DNA from: Dolomedes plantarius | Taxonomy: Eukaryota > Arthropoda > Arachnida > Araneae > Dolomedidae | Direction: 5' to 3' | DNA: 64,000 bases | NCBI GenBank assembly: GCA_907164885.2 | Contig: OU015493.1 | Coordinates: forward strand, 123,009,193-123,073,192 | Shown here: positions 48,048-62,602 of the stretch, piece by piece | How the letters are laid out: the number at the start of each line of letters is the position of its first letter | How positions within the stretch are numbered: position 1 is the stretch's first letter | The notes under the pieces: generated by a model | Database searches by the model: none | Told to the model about the DNA's origin: nothing | What the model saw: only the letters and a program-made list of their open reading frames with translations | Made by a program: the position numbers and the translations under genes

Positions 48048-48330
48048 TAGGGTAAAACATTACCCAACGACAGAAGAAAGAAACACCTGTTCGACTCTTC
48101 CTTGGGGCAAATACCGTTATTTGGCGAAAGTGGGTGTTTGGTGAGTCTCCTCTCCCGCTGACCAACGCTTTTGACACTTTCTACCCCTCATGAAAAAAGA
48201 ACTGCTCCCGAGCGACCACTTTCTGAGGGATCTTCTCTTCAGAGGTGACCAGTAAAACTCAGGGCAGTAACATTGAATTCCATGTTAATTTATTTTTCTA
48301 CTGAAACTGTAACCACATGAATTTGCAATC

Positions 48331-48367
48331 ATGGCGGACTCCAAAGCTTCTTCCGGTGTTGATAAAG
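48331..48367 (+). CDS. PCNP: PCNP exon 1
   Basis: 37 coding nt, [12 protein letters not shown] plus the first base of a glycine codon, donor GTAGGG. The vertebrate protein also starts MAD-KA, and GGC is completed at 54020. Confidence 0.85.
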
Positions 48368-51300
48368 GTAGGGTACAATTTTTGTCTATATTTTAATTTG
48401 CAATGCATTTTATTATATGCAGGAGTTTTTTTTTTCTTGTTCTTAATATAATTTAACGATAACATACTAAAAGGTCCAGTACTATGTATGTTTAAAATAT
48501 GAATTTTCTGGTATGAACATACTAAGTTTTGCGGATTAAAAATTTCTCCTCAGAATTATTCAAGGTCTCATGAGCATAAGTAGAATAATACTCAATTGTA
48601 TATTTTTGCTGTTATCGTAAAAGTTGAGCAATGTCAATCCAATTATACATAAAAAAGATTTTTTTTGTAATTTATGAAAGATTTTTCAATATCTACTTGA
48701 AAATAAACAGATGTAATGAAGAAACGAACGCAATTGCATCTCGTTATTTGAATGTTTGACGAACTCAAGAAATTCATAATATTAGAATATATTAATGTTT
48801 TAGATAATAATTTTCCTGTAAAACTTAAACATAATTTTCCCCTCTATTTCAACGTTGTACCTGCAATACTTAAAATTGGTGATGAGAAAAGCCAGTGCAA
48901 TGTACCTATTAAACAGTAATAATGCTAACAGATTTTAAGAATTTTTATTGAAGGAACATAAATTTTAATAAAATTCAAGGAAAGATTATCTTAATTGACT
49001 CTGGTCTTGTATTGCCTATATTTTGCCACATTTTTTTTGGCAACTTGACTTTTACTGCACATGTTTATGCTTTAACTTAATTCTGACCAAATACAAAACG
49101 GCCCAGGGCAATTACATTGCATATTAAAGTTTTATTTTTTGTACATATTATAACCTGGGAAACATTCATGCTCCTTCTGGCATTCAAAAGGCTGTTTGTA
49201 TATAAACTGCCCATAGTTTTTATTGTAGATGTTCTTATTTGGTTCTAAAACCTTTCAATCTGTTATCAGTTTAACTTGCTTGTCATTTTCTGAATAAAAA
49301 GTTTCTGCAAGTGGGAGTAGAGAATTCTGTTTTTCCTTTGTGTAACTAGTATTAATGCAGTTTTAGGAGTGTGCTGCTTCTAGTGCTTTTCTTTGATTTG
49401 ACTTGTTCCTTATTAGATACCACTAAATAAATGTTCTGGTTTGTTTTATGTAGAAAATAAACCCATCATTTTTTAAGTGGCCTTCTTAAAGATTGTTCAT
49501 GTTTTTAAAATTCATATTTATCATTAAAATCATGACCACATACTGAACATTAAAGTTTTTTTTTCTTTGTCTTTCTACATTGTAGATTTCTAACCATATC
49601 TTGTGGTGCTCCTCTAGACACTTGTATGTCTCCTCTAGCAAATGTATATTAGACCTAATCTTGAATAGAACTCTTTGGTTATAGTTGCAGTAAATGTCAT
49701 TGATAGACTTTAAAGAATTCAAAATAATGCCCTCAGAATTGTTACTACCAGGTCTACTCCTGTAGTTGTCATGTAGATTCAAACAGACATTTAACCATTG
49801 AGAATTTGTAGGGAAATGACAACCCTTTGCATAAAAAAATCAATTTAATTTCCTCAAATCATTGATATAACTATTAACCTGCATCTAGTAGACTAAAAAT
49901 GTGAATCGAAAGTTTTACTATGTGGTTGAACAAATAGCTAACAATGAAGATCAACTACTTATAAATAAAATTTGTAAAATACTGGTGAAATTTTTTCAGT
50001 TGCTGAATGTATACCTTCTGTAATTAACTACAAATTGAATGAGTTAGTAGCCTTGGAAATCAAAATTAAAAACTTATCTCTAGAACAATGTGTGAATGAT
50101 ATCCTGCTATCAAATGGTTTTATGTCTTATTGATTCCCCCTTAAAATCTACAGTATATGATACAGGCACTGGTATATTTTCACGACCTTTTCAAAGTATA
50201 TGTCTGTTGGGAAATTGGCCCCAAGTTTTGATGGAGCTATTGCTTCAGTCAATCTTGTCTCATTTGAGTTTTGTCAAAACTTTTGAGATAAAGATGTGGT
50301 TGTCTGAATTAATTTTTGAGTCAGCTCGTCAGTCATTATGACCCTAACTAGCAATGAACCTGGTTTATTTGTATTTGTAATATACTACCATGTAAAATTA
50401 AATGTATAATCAAGTCAAGCAGATGGGTAGTCCTGTAGTGGATCCTAAGTCTCTGTGGGGTAACATGAGAATGAAGAGGCTGATGATATATTTGCTGATT
50501 TGGGGTCAGAGTTACCATAGACAGATTTACCTTTGTCATTTCTGACTTCAAAATATATTATAAACAGATTAGTAAATAAGAATCAAGCCATTTTAATTAT
50601 GTAATTGTTTAAAATCCTTCGTGTTTCTTTAGTTGTCTTCTATTCTCTTTTTGAGAGACCATGGTGAAATAATAGTATCCAGGAAACTGGGTACATTTTT
50701 AAACCTTCTGTCTGACTTGTCACAGCTGAATAGCATTTTAGAGAACCAATTGATTAATGTAACAATCCTGAAAATTAGATCAAAAGTTATTAAAAAGAAA
50801 ATTGGGGTTTCTTCAGTCAAACATTTGTAATAAATGAAATGACAGGGCCAATTTTATACTACTACAAGCTGATGAAATGTTTATATGCCAATTAGTCGTT
50901 ATCCTATGAGTTATAAATAAGTGTGGAAAATTTTTAGTTTTGCTGATGTTCATAACAGAACAGTAGAGAACATGGAAAGGAGTTCAAAAGATGCTTTACA
51001 TGAATTTAATTTAAATGCCAGGATTGTAGCATAAGCTAATGATAGGACCTTCCAATATGAATTATGACTGTAGAACTCGGTAGAGTTGTATGAAGAAATA
51101 ATTTTCCTTTACATTGTTTGTTCACTGCTGTTCATATTAAATATATTTGGTTTTGTAAAAAGCTTTCTGTTCCTTCAAGTCTATTAGACTGATTTTCATT
51201 CTTATAAATTTATTTAAGTACTTTCTTTCAGCACTGTGTAAGTAAAATGATTTATTTAAAAAAAGATGTATGAGAAAAATTCCTTGCTGTCAGAAACAAG

Positions 51301-54300
51301 ATTGAATTTTACATCCCCATATATTATAAATTATGCTCAAAATAAGTCGGAACTGTTAGTGTGCCTAGGAAAAACATCCCTGATAAAGTACATTTGGATG
51401 ATAAAATATTCAGTGAATCCTACATTTTGAAAAAAATTTAGATGAGGATTATCTCTTTCTATTTTTTAAAAAATCCATATTTCAGCCTGTTAATATTTTG
51501 TTCAGTGTTACGCTGTTGAGAAATACTACGTCCATAAGCACTTAATACAAGCTATTAATTATTTCAGTATTTCTTGAAGGGGAAAAAAATTAATGTGCAT
51601 CAAACTGTTGAAGAGAGGAAACTAATGAAGTTCAGGTTTTAAGTGTTAAAATAGATGCAAAAGAAGCTTGTTCCATTATAATCAAATAAAATATAGATAT
51701 GAACAATGCAAAATGATTCTTACTTGGCATGTTTGAACCAATTAATTTCAGCTTCTTTAAAGATAATTTCACAAAGGTGTATACTTCTATTGCAGAAAAT
51801 TATAAAATTATAAAATAAAAATAATATTTGAATTGAGTGTTATGTCAAATAATACATTCAAGACTATTGCTTGAGAATGAGCAAATGGGAGCTAGTCTTT
51901 GGAAACAGTCTGCTGGTTTGAATCTTGCTCTTGGCTTGGGTATTTCTATTTATATTTGGAATCAACTTTTTTATACAGTTGGTCCTAGTTAATTTAGCTC
52001 TGGTATTGGAAAATGACCTTAGTGCTCCTAATGAACTAACCATTCAAGACTATCCTATCTACTAACATTTTTAAATTTTTAAAAAATAATTTAACTGCTC
52101 AAACTATTCACAAGTGTCAAAATTTTTAGAAATTGTTTTTGTTCCCCCAATGTACTCTGCAGGAGCAAATGTTGTTTTAGCATACCAAAGTGAATAAAAA
52201 CATTTCTCAGAAATGAGTTAGGACAGACTAAATGCTCTTATAGCCTGCTTAATACATTGAGAAACAATACTGAAAAGCCCGAACTTCAATGAAAAAGATT
52301 TGTTTACCAAAAATATTGATGAACAAAATTTCATCATAACTAAAGGTAACAATATTATTTACTGAATATATTAATGCCAGATGTTCATGAAATATCGTCA
52401 TTGAGGAACATATTGGATATCTAAGAAAATGCATAACATAGAAAGGAAAAAGATTTGATTTTGAATTCATGATAGATATCTGAAATGATGATTAAAAAAA
52501 AGTGTTGATATATTTTATAAAATTAAACTCCTAAATATCGTATCTTACACACATCTAGTAGAAGAACACTTAACCTTTATTTAGTTTGCATTAAATAACT
52601 TATGCATGTTTATGTCATCTTGAAAATATGTCACATCTTTTAGACCTCACTAGAAAAAAAAGCATAAGCCATGTTGTTTATATATATACTAGCTGTACCC
52701 GTCCCGGCGTTGCTCGGGTAATGTAATTACCAATTTTTTAGTAGCCTTAACCCTTTGTTAATGGGCATCGCTGTCATTCTTTTCCTCACCATGATACATT
52801 ATTTTACCCATATAAATTTAATCCTTTCTGGCACATTTTGGCAAAATTTTTGACATAGGATTACTTAAAACTTTCCACAACAGTCAGCGAGACGAAAAAC
52901 GTATTAAGATGTTTATTGTGCAGAAATTCTTTGAAATCTTCATAGATTTTTTTTCCACAAACACACCACAAATTATATGATATTAACTAAGTGTTGGCCA
53001 AAAAAATTCCGGCATTACTAAATGCGATTTTTTAATCGATTATCACTGCAATAGTAATCGATTTCCTTTAACCACCCAATCCCTCATAGAAAACAAACGC
53101 CCCAACACATCACATGCTTGACATCGAAAAAGACACGCCTATTTTCCTCCGCTTTACCTTCGTCCGGAAATGAACGAAATCTCCAAAATGAGATTTCTCG
53201 CAAGAGTTTCCGAATCATAAAATAAATTATTAAAAAATAACTACAATTTGTAAATTAATTTTGGTTCTGGCTTTCGAAACTGTGATGTCAAGGGTCTCTA
53301 AGATAAAAAATTTCGTAAAAATGTAACAACATTTACGTATCGTTTCTACAATTTGGAAAAAAGTGTCGCGGCCCAAATCGCGTTTTTTCCTGAAAAACGG
53401 GTGCGTACAGTCGATCGAAAAAAAAATCACAATTAATTGATAAATTAAGACAGACAATTTTAATTGTGATTTCCGTATAGTGTCATCTTTCCCGTATAGG
53501 CTCGTCCGAAAAAAAAAATTCTTGGACGGATACGTTAGGATTTACGGAGCTTTTACTCGTCCGGGAGCTCCAAATTGCGACTAAATATTTAATTACGGAA
53601 AATCTAATTAAAAAATCGAAAAAAGGGCTTCGAGGTGCATAATGTGACCTCGGGGGGCATCTTCGTGTCGAATCTCAAGACTGTCCGACCTGCCGTCTTT
53701 GCCCCGTGCCGCGAGCAGACAAAAACTCGGTCAGACACATACAGACTTTGCCTTTTATATATAAAGATATTTAATTTTCATTATTAAATTGCACTAAAAG
53801 TATAGCTATTATGATGGAGCATCAAAATAGATTGTAAAAGATGTTTTATGAATTATGGGATGGGAACACTAATGGTAAAATGAAAAAGTTCAAGTTGCTG
53901 TAGTTGCAATGTTCAGTAGTCTGTTGAAGGCTATTTGTGAATTACAGCATTGATGTTTTTCAGCTGGATATTATTTGGAACAAATATTCAAATTTCCCAG
54001 TGTGTTTCACCTTGATTAGGCTTGAGTCGTTCAGATGCTGATGGGAGCAGTGATGGTGACAAGCGGAAGCATGATGATGAGATTGGAGAAGAAGACATTG
54101 ATGGTGTTGCTCTGGAAGATCCAGTGCCTAAGAAGCAAAAGATTTCTATGGGTTTCAATAAGACTTTTGGAACAATTAAAAGTGCTGCAGTGAATGAGAA
54201 AAAGAATGTTGCTCCTATTACAATCAAATTAGGACCTCAGGTGAGGATTTATTTCATTATTTTCAGATTTTGAATACTGCTAATATTTTTAAATTTTTGT

Positions 54301-57300
54301 CATTGTTAGATTTTTACTATAGAACTTAAAGGTTATAAATGAATCCTTTGATAATAAATGCATTCATCTGCAATGGAAGTAGAACTTAATGTCTCTTTTA
54401 ATTTGAATTTTGTAGTTTTTTGAAGTATTGTGAGTTTTTTTTTCATTTGTTTTAGCTCTAATAGGACCTAGCGGTCCTATTTTATCCTTTCCTGTCTTAA
54501 ATATAGTTTATCTTTTATAGACCAGATTCGTCTACAAAAAGGAAAGTTTGTTTAAAATGAACATTGGACTTTTTCTATAAGAGATGCTACATAATTTATG
54601 AGTTTTATCCCCCCCCCCTAATTATTTTTAGTGAAAAAAAAGTTAATGAATGTGACAAAAGATTAAAAACTAAACATGCAGAAGATTTTGAAGTTTATTA
54701 TCATAAAGATTGAATTTATTTCATGAAATGAACAGCAGAAGAAAATGTATGAAATTTAGCTGATATCTACAAATAAATTGTTATATTGCATTCAACTTTT
54801 TGAAATAATAGAAACTTTTGCTTAACTATCAATGCTCATCGGTTATTCTTGTGGAGTCCATTCTTTTTCTGTGCTTTTAGCAGAATAAAAACACTTTATG
54901 TAATTCATTTGCTAGTGATCAACTCGCACAGATTTGAAAAATTTAGATCATAAAGACATTTATTGATAAATTTCCTAAACTTAAAGCAAGAAAAATATTA
55001 GTATAGAATTTTAAAATTTATTATTTTAAATAGTACAATCAATTTATAAATAATGTTTAACTTATGTATTTTTGCCCCTCTCTTAAATTCTTTAAATGAC
55101 TGGCTAAATATTAAACAAAAAGCAATTTTAAATTTTTACATCAAACTATTTTTTAATTTTTATTTAGTATTTATTGGTCTAAATAAAAATGTTCTAAAAC
55201 AAATGTTGGCAGGAGTTATTAATAGGACAAGTTATTAAAAAAATTGCATAGCTACCATGAAAAATTCTGATTATTTTTTTTTTCCACAAGGTGAAAGTAT
55301 TACACATTTGTATACAGGTTGGAGACTGAAAAACCCAATTTTAAAGAGGGCAAGAAGGCCTCAAAATTTGGTTGTGCTGAAGGTCTCTAGAATGCTTCCT
55401 TTGTCCCTTGTTCAGAAAATTTTTCTAGAAAGGTTATGGAAAAATAAGAGAAATTTAAAGGAAAATTTTGGTAAATTTTCATTTCTTTGTTATGAGCTAC
55501 TTCCTCGTACCTGGTACCTTGAATGTTCAAGATGTCTTACGTGTGACTTCATGTGTGTACTTTTTATTGTTTGTTAGAAAATTAGTGCTATCATAGACGT
55601 AAATTTATTGATGGAATGATAGATTGGTACTAAATATAAAAATAGTTTGATACGAACTTATTTTTATAAATTCTCATTTACAAATGAGAAGCAAAGGTAG
55701 TTTGATTTATTAGTAGTCTGATTATTAAAATTAGATAAGAAGTATGACTAAAGTGTTATAATTTAACCTGTGTTATAGGCTAGTTCATTTTTTTAGCTTA
55801 ATTCCATCCTAAATAATGAAACTTCAGTATTTTAAATGGTCATTTTTTTATTTTATAGTAGGTAGCTTTTTATGTTCCTTGTGGCATATGATTAAATAAC
55901 AGTCCTTCTACTTCTATAAGATTCAATGTAAAGCATTTCTGCATTTGATTTTCTTAATTTATGAAATATTATCCACTGGATTAATACTTATCTTGAAAAG
56001 ATATAAAACGTAGTAAATATTAGAAGCTGAAAGTAACAGCTTTAGCTTATAAGAAGTTTTATGGATGCTCATGTCTTTTCTATTTTTCTGAAAATTGTCT
56101 GCATATTTGTGTGAAATCAAACATGATGATGTAAATTGTACTTAAATTGCTATATATCAGTGTCTTTCATAAAAGTAAATTTTAATGATGAAAAGGGGGG
56201 GGGGGAAATCATGTTTACGAATTCACCAGATTGGCTTGGTTTATTTTATACCGATGTTAGTAGTAGGGTGCATGTCTTAAACTCTTTGAGTATTTAATAT
56301 AAACATGCTCTTCTAATTAGGGTTTAATTCTTGTGACAGATTTATATGGTTGTCATATTCAAATTTTCCATGTTCTGTAATGTATTAGATCAATCATTTT
56401 ATATTGCTTTATAATATTTTCTTAACATAAAATATTGATTATTTCCCCAGGGAGTAGTAGAGGTTTCTCTCTTATATGGTAAATTACTGATACAGCTTAC
56501 TTCCTTCTATTTGTCTTTTTCTATGCAATTTAAAATTGATATTCCTTGTGTAATATTTTTGCTTATGTGAATTATATAATTGTCCCTTTGCAATATAGAA
56601 AGCTAAAGAGAGTAAGCCAGCATTACAAAAAGCAAGTGCCTCAGTTGCTTCTGTTTTTAATCAAGAAAGCGATGTAAGTACAAATTATTTATAGGATTTT
56701 CTATTTTATAAAGAGAAGTGTAATAATTTCCTTTTCAAAACATTTGTTAAATCATAAATGATACATACTGAAAAACTTTTTCAGAAACATTCCCTGTGTT
56801 TTGAGAATAGTTTTTTAAGAGGTCACGCTAATTATAATTATAGTTTTCGTTTCATAGTATGAAGTTTTTCTTATAAGGGAAATCCTAATTATGTGCATAT
56901 GTGTTATTCTATGTACATGGTTCACACTGTCCTTAGAAATTTGTAAGAACTCTGTATTTTTTAGTTTTTGATTTTAAGAGCTTTTAAAAAACACTTATTT
57001 TCTTTTCAATGCCCTTACTATTTTTTGTTTACTTTCTGAACCTCAAAAAAGTATTAATTTTTGAGATTAAAGGTAAACATTTTCAATCTATTATAATCAA
57101 TGATTGGCTCTGGGAAATTGCATATAATTCTTTCAATAATTATTGTTTTTCCAGATGAGAGCACCAATCTGATGTTACGAACTTCCCAGTTCAAATATTA
57201 AATAAACTATTGTTTTGCTTGTTATGACACTGCTTGCTAATGTAAATTTATCGAGTCAAATGCAGGGAAAAAAACCAAACATTGCAGTCTGTAAAAGTAA

Positions 57301-60300
57301 TTTTGCAATATGATTGTGAATAATAAATTCATAAAGTTAATATATTAGTATTATCAGGTTATGATCTCAATTTTCATGTATTTTTAAGTCATTAAATTTT
57401 GGCTATAATACATTTAAATCATTTTTGAGGTCCTTAAAACTTCTATAAAAGCTCTAAAGAACTCCATTTGATTTCTAATAATAAATTTGAACCATGTGTA
57501 TAATATTTTTATAGTTATTTATGCATTTATTGTTTTCCCATGAGCAAAACTTAGTGAATGCTGAAAAGGGTATCAACTATCAGTGGTTCTCAAATTTCGA
57601 ATTCAATAGCTATTTCAATAACATGAGGAAACCATTCTTACAAAGATGAACATTTTTATAAAAATTAAAACAATTTTTTAATAAAAAACACAAGAAATCT
57701 GACACAACGCAAATGGTGAAGTAGCCAAGTGCAGTCCAGCTTCAAATTTTATCAAACTGCTGATCTAGCATTCTTCATATACAGTTGTGGATATCCCTGG
57801 CAAAGGAGTGGCATCTAGATTTCACTAGGAGAAGTAATATTTTCAAAAAATGCATCAATTTTTCTATATACACACAAAGGTATAGTTGATATTGCAACCC
57901 TAGAAGTATTTTCTTTAGAGCTTGTACTAAGCTGGAAGACCTGGAAAAGTTCTTAATTACCCACTCATTTTAAGGCCTCTAAAAAATGCTTTAAAAAGTA
58001 CTTTATTTTTTACTCACACCCTAAAAATTTATCATTTCTACTCAAACCTTAAAAAGTGCTTTTTTTCACTTGGTATTTAGAAAACTTCACCTTTGTACTG
58101 ATTACTGAAATATGTTCTCTTCAGTTGAATCTTTAACACTGAGGAGATAGGAGTCAATTCTATTTTGTTAACATCTGCAATGCACATCATCCTTGAAGTT
58201 CTCGTTTCTGCTTGGTGTACATCCATTGTATCGTACTTTTCATGTTGGTTTAATTTGTTTATCAGGTTTTTTTTTTTTTTTTTTACCATTGCTGTAAAAT
58301 ATTTTTTGGTGGATTCATTTGATTATTTCAGATGAATTGCAAAAGTCTAATTACAGTAGATTGGAAATCTAAAATTGCTGGGCATATAGATATTATTTCC
58401 TTTTCTGTAGAAAGTTTCTCTGTTTCTTTTTTGCCCAGTTTTGTATATGTTTTAAGCTGTTATATTGTCTTTTTGGGACACATCAAAGATTCTTTCTTTT
58501 TTCATTTTTTAAGTATCACTAAGCAAGGTTTAGTATGCAGATATTACTTTAAATGGACATTAAAAGAAACTAACCTCTGCTATCTTAAAACTGAATATAT
58601 ATAAAAACAGTGGGCTATCCAGATTTATGTAAATGAAATCTGAATTTCAGAAAAGATAATTTTAAAAAAATTATGTAAGGAATTTAAATGTTTTGATATT
58701 TTTTCTAAAATTTAAGGCAGAGGAAAATTGTACTTACTGTACATGCTCCATTAAATGAAAAACATGACAGCCTCACAAAACACCATCACTAAACTGCATG
58801 ACTGTCTGGTTATGTGAAAAATAGTAGATTTGTTCAAGTATTATTAAAATTCAGACTAAACCTAGAGAATTTGAAAATATTGCTAAACATGTGCATTTTT
58901 CATAAACCTAAAATAAATTCATTCAAGTTGGCAGGTATCCATGATGTCAAACGCTCTTAGTGTATTAAAAGTGTTTTATCAATTATAGTTGATATTTCAA
59001 AAAAAAAAAAAAAAAGGATACATGCTAATGGAAAAATAAATGGATAAAACCTCATACAAGCATATAATTATGGCTAAATTACTGATAAAGGACTGTAAAT
59101 AACTGGGAAAACTATCTAGTTTCAACTCTTTTGAAGATGAGATGTGTGTGTTAACCAATTTCAGCTATATTAATCTAGGAACACCTCTTTTATTTAAAAA
59201 AATTGTCTAAATTTCAGGTAGATAAGCTATGTGACTTTTTACTAATTGAAGAGTGGAGTTTTGCCTTTTGTATCAATATACTGTATATGTTGGTGTAACA
59301 TTTCTTCCTGAATAATGTTTTTCTATGGAATTTAATTCTTGTTTTCCACACATCTTCAAAATTAGGGGAAGGTAAAAGATTTAACATCCATTTGATGTTT
59401 TGAGGAGTGCGATAACATTAATTTACATTGAGGTAACATGTTGTAAGAGGCTTCGTTTAATAAAAACTGGGAGTTGTTGTAAAAGGCTTCGTTTAGTAAA
59501 AACTGGGAGTATTAGCAAGAAACCACTATTTACATTACTATAATTTATTATTTGTAAACCTGTAATTGCATATTTCTTTCATTTGGAAGTTTCTGTCCTG
59601 GTAAGTCTGAAGAAAAAGCAAGAGAACATGCAAAATTTTAAATTGGCTCAAATTAAAACTGTTATCACAGGATTGTTAAAAACTTTTAAAATTAAATGCA
59701 AACTAGCCCCTTGATTAAATTGAGATAAATATCAGTTTATATGATATATATCATGGTGTTATACAAGTTGTCTCATTTTATTAAAAATTCCCTTTATGGA
59801 TTAATAGTGTGATTTTAGGGGCATCATTGGTCATACATTTTACATTTGATTTTAAGATTATATTGCTCCTGTTATTCAGTTTTGCTTCTCCATTCAAAAA
59901 TAGACATAATTTCTATTTTTGTAAGAACTCTGGGAACTCTGTAGATACTATCACAGATGTTGCAAGCAAATGTGCATTTTAAGCTCATTATTATGTTGAT
60001 ATGATTAAACATTTTCCCCCTTTAAGTTAAAAAATACATTTCCTAAGAATTCATGCTCTTTACTGAATTGGGATTTTTGCATCTCCTTTAATTCTTTTCT
60101 TGCACTTTTTTTCAATCTTTTTTTCTTGAACTAGGAAGTTATTATACAAGTTTATAACTTAAATTAGCCTTTTGCCTTTCATATTTGACATCTTAGATGC
60201 TTGATGTTGTTAACTGATGTCTCTTCCTACATCTAGCTTCATTAATTCTATAGTGCTATTGTATTGATTTTATAGGTAGCAAGAGAGAGTGAGAGTACAT

Positions 60301-62602
60301 GAATAAAAAATCAAAGGGTGCTTCTCTGATTTTAGGAGCAATAGAATTAATTTTATTTGTTATTTATTAGAAGATTATGAGATCTGTAATGATCTTAAGT
60401 CTTTTATAAAACAAGCTCATTATCTTATGAAAAGTATTTCTTCTAGAGATTGATACCAAACTAACTTAAAGATGTCTGCATTAAGACTTAGATGTTTAAA
60501 TGATGCCAAAAATGATGTCCAGTTTTAGAGGCAATATAATTAATTTTACTTGTGATCTATCAGATGATGATAGGAAGTTTTGATTGTGATATTCTGAAGA
60601 TATTGATAAAAGTAGCACATTTGATAAAAGAAAGGTGTTTCCTTTGGAGATTGAAACAAAGCTAATTTGTAGATGTTAGTATTAGCCTTAGATGTTTAAT
60701 AAATATGTTTGAAACATCTTCTCTCTAACCATATGGACCAAATCAAAATATTATGGAGGCATTTTGACATTTCATAAATATATAATAGCATTTTGTAGTA
60801 GAGTGGAAAAGTATGTGCTCAAGATTTACATATGTTATAAATACAACTGTCATTTCAGTTATTAATAAATTAAGTTATTGGATTGTCTATAATTGTAAAT
60901 ATGCCTTTATAATCTGTACTATTCTAATGTTTTTTTCTATTCTAATGTTTGTATTCTAATGATTATGTGCATATTTAATTACAGGAAGAGGAAGAAATGC
61001 CCCCAGAAGCTAAGATGAGAATGAGAAATATAGGAAGGTAATGTTGTTAAACCTTTTGAACTCACCTAAGAATTCTTCTATTATGAATTATTCTCTAACA
61101 TAGACAACATTTTTTTACTGCAGATCTGTGTAAACTGCAGTTTTCAGGTATTAGAATATTTTGTATTACTTAGAATACAAAATTAAATCACTACAGATAG
61201 TTTTGGAGCAAATCTGTGTATTATTATAGAGAGAATAATTTATTTCCTGATAGAAATATCAAAAAGAAAATTTACTGTTCAAAATAATGTAAATTTTTAA
61301 ATGTGGGGAATTTAGTTCATTTGTTTAGAATTTATGATCTGAACATTACAATTCACTTAAAGTGAAACTAAAAAAATTTACTATGATGAAGAGAAAAAGA
61401 AAGTATTAGTAAAGGTATGATTTTTTTCTAGAAATTCTTGCATGAGAAGTGTCTTCAACACTGTACTTATCATGCAGATATTCTTTAATATCAGGAGCTC
61501 AGAGGAGAAAGTACAAATAAAAAAACACTATTTTATTTTAAACAGACAATTATTTATTGATTTGTTAAGAACACCGCATTACTACTTTTACATCTACATT
61601 CACCCTTAGTGTTTTAAAATAGCATTTAATGTATGGACTACATGAAAATAGCTTAGTGCTGTACTGTAGGAGGAGCAAGGGTGAATAGATAACTCCTCTG
61701 TTTTCTTTACTGCACTGTGTTGCATGCAGGCATGATCTTAAACTGAAGTTCCCCCTTTCTTCACTGTTTAGTCTTATTTAAATTGTTTTAATGCTAAAAT
61801 CCATATTCACCCTTTCTATCCTAAGAACATTCCCAAACTTAAAATGTGATTTCCCCAACACCGTGAATTTCATATTCACCCTTTCTATTCCAAGCTCCTG
61901 ATATGCTTATTAAGAATATATTCTTTTAAGTATTATGTGTACACATATTTACAGAGCTTAGATCAATTTGATACAGAAAAACATAATTGATAAGTCACAA
62001 GAAATTAATTATAGAAAATCTGTTTATCTTTCAAGCATTTAAAGTTATAAAAAAAGGTAACGTAGGGGGGAAGGAGGGGAAAAACCCTCCCTTGCAAATT
62101 ATGTCTGTAGGGTTTGAAGGTGTAAAGGTCTCTGTATATTTTTGGTTTGACAAATCTTTTATTACAGGAGAAGTCTTTTATTACCTTCTCAAAGAGAAAC
62201 TTGTATTAATCTAGTTCTTGGTAATGCTAATTATACTTACTAAAAAAAGGGAGTCTGGGGCATGTAAAATTAAAATCAAAATCAAAAGTATTGCCTCAGC
62301 TGGCAGAAAGTGAACAGTTTTTGCATAGACTAGTTTATGCTAGGGAAGGAAAAGGCAGCAAAGTACCTCTAAGTATTGGGCTATAGAGTTTGCGATGTCA
62401 GAACTTAACTAATCTGTTTTGTCAGTGACCTCAGCCCAGTTTTGTCATATTTTATATGCTTTTTTTGATTGAAAATTTCAGGGATACTCCAACATCTGCT
62501 GGTCCAAATTCATTTGGCAAAACTCGGCAAGGATTTTGTGATTCCAAGAAAGTGTTTGAACGACAGCTCAAAGAAAAGATGGAAGAAGTTGGTGAAAAAT
62601 AG
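48331..62602 (+). CDS. PCNP: PCNP, PEST proteolytic signal-containing nuclear protein
   Basis: PCNP is a small nuclear protein, ubiquitinated by UHRF2 (NIRF) in vertebrates and linked to cell-cycle control. Five exons are 48331-48367, 54020-54240, 56599-56673, 60985-61037 and 62482-62602, phases 1/0/0/2, all AG/GT; 168 aa (human 178). The N-terminus [13 protein letters not shown] leads into an acidic PEST-like, lysine-rich region ([20 protein letters not shown]). Then come [45 protein letters not shown] with NIGR, and [13 protein letters not shown]. The last blocks are near-identical to vertebrate PCNP. The C-terminal tail ([13 protein letters not shown]) differs from the vertebrate end. The ATG is the first in good context (ATCATGGCG) after the upstream MITE. 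Confidence 0.93.
48368..52688 (+). other. PCNP intron 1, first part
   Basis: AT-rich. Between about 49480 and 50830 several medium ORFs occur on both strands (e.g. 49782-49486 minus; 50633-50830 plus), which could be the ruins of a transposon gene, but no motif is recognisable. Confidence 0.4.
52689..53767 (-). mobile_element. Non-autonomous Helitron in PCNP intron 1
   Basis: On the minus strand it starts TCTTTATATATAAAAGGC and ends CTAG, flanked by A (52688) and T (53768). The ACCCG/CGGGT hairpin (about 52697-52720) lies ~10 nt from CTAG, as expected for a Helitron 3' end. 1079 bp, with a GC-richer right half and no helicase. It is a different subfamily from the XPO4 copies; its TC end resembles that at 37188. 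Confidence 0.8.
54020..54240 (+). CDS. PCNP: PCNP exon 2
   Basis: Acceptor TGATTAG, donor GTGAGG. It carries the acidic/lysine-rich PEST-like part and [10 protein letters not shown] to ITIKLGPQ, which corresponds to the KFGFAIGS to ISIKLGS stretch in vertebrates. Confidence 0.9.
54241..60984 (+). other. PCNP introns 2 and 3; no gene recognised
   Basis: AT-rich introns (54241-56598 and 56674-60984). They include a 12-bp G run near 56196, a short ~37-bp tandem (GGCTTCGTTTARTAAAAACT, about 59450-59508) and a diverged ~193-bp duplication at 60335-60715 (shared AATTAATTTTAYTTG, AGATTGA and GCCTTAGATGTTTAA-like words). Confidence 0.5.
56599..56673 (+). CDS. PCNP: PCNP exon 3
   Basis: 75 nt between CAATATAG and GTAAGT, encoding [20 protein letters not shown] and NQESD; compare vertebrate LSVAAAFNEDED. 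Confidence 0.88.
60985..61037 (+). CDS. PCNP: PCNP exon 4
   Basis: 53 nt between ACAG and GTAATG, encoding [18 protein letters not shown] with the last codon split; almost identical to the vertebrate core [16 protein letters not shown]. Confidence 0.95.
61038..62481 (+). other. PCNP intron 4
   Basis: No gene. TATCAGGAGCT (about 61490) and its complement AGCTCCTGATAT (about 61893) face each other ~400 bp apart and could bound a MITE. ATTCACCCTT words recur between them. Confidence 0.4.
62482..62602 (+). CDS. PCNP: PCNP exon 5 with stop
   Basis: Acceptor AATTTCAG. It encodes [20 protein letters not shown], then [19 protein letters not shown] and [14 protein letters not shown] is identical to vertebrates. 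Confidence 0.94.

Noticed and set aside
43490..48270. Possible large inverted repeat enclosing the MITE/Tc1/Merlin cluster (GGTGGTCG and ATGAGGGG words on both sides)
   Set aside because: Similarity is only a few short words and not collinear enough to claim a single element.
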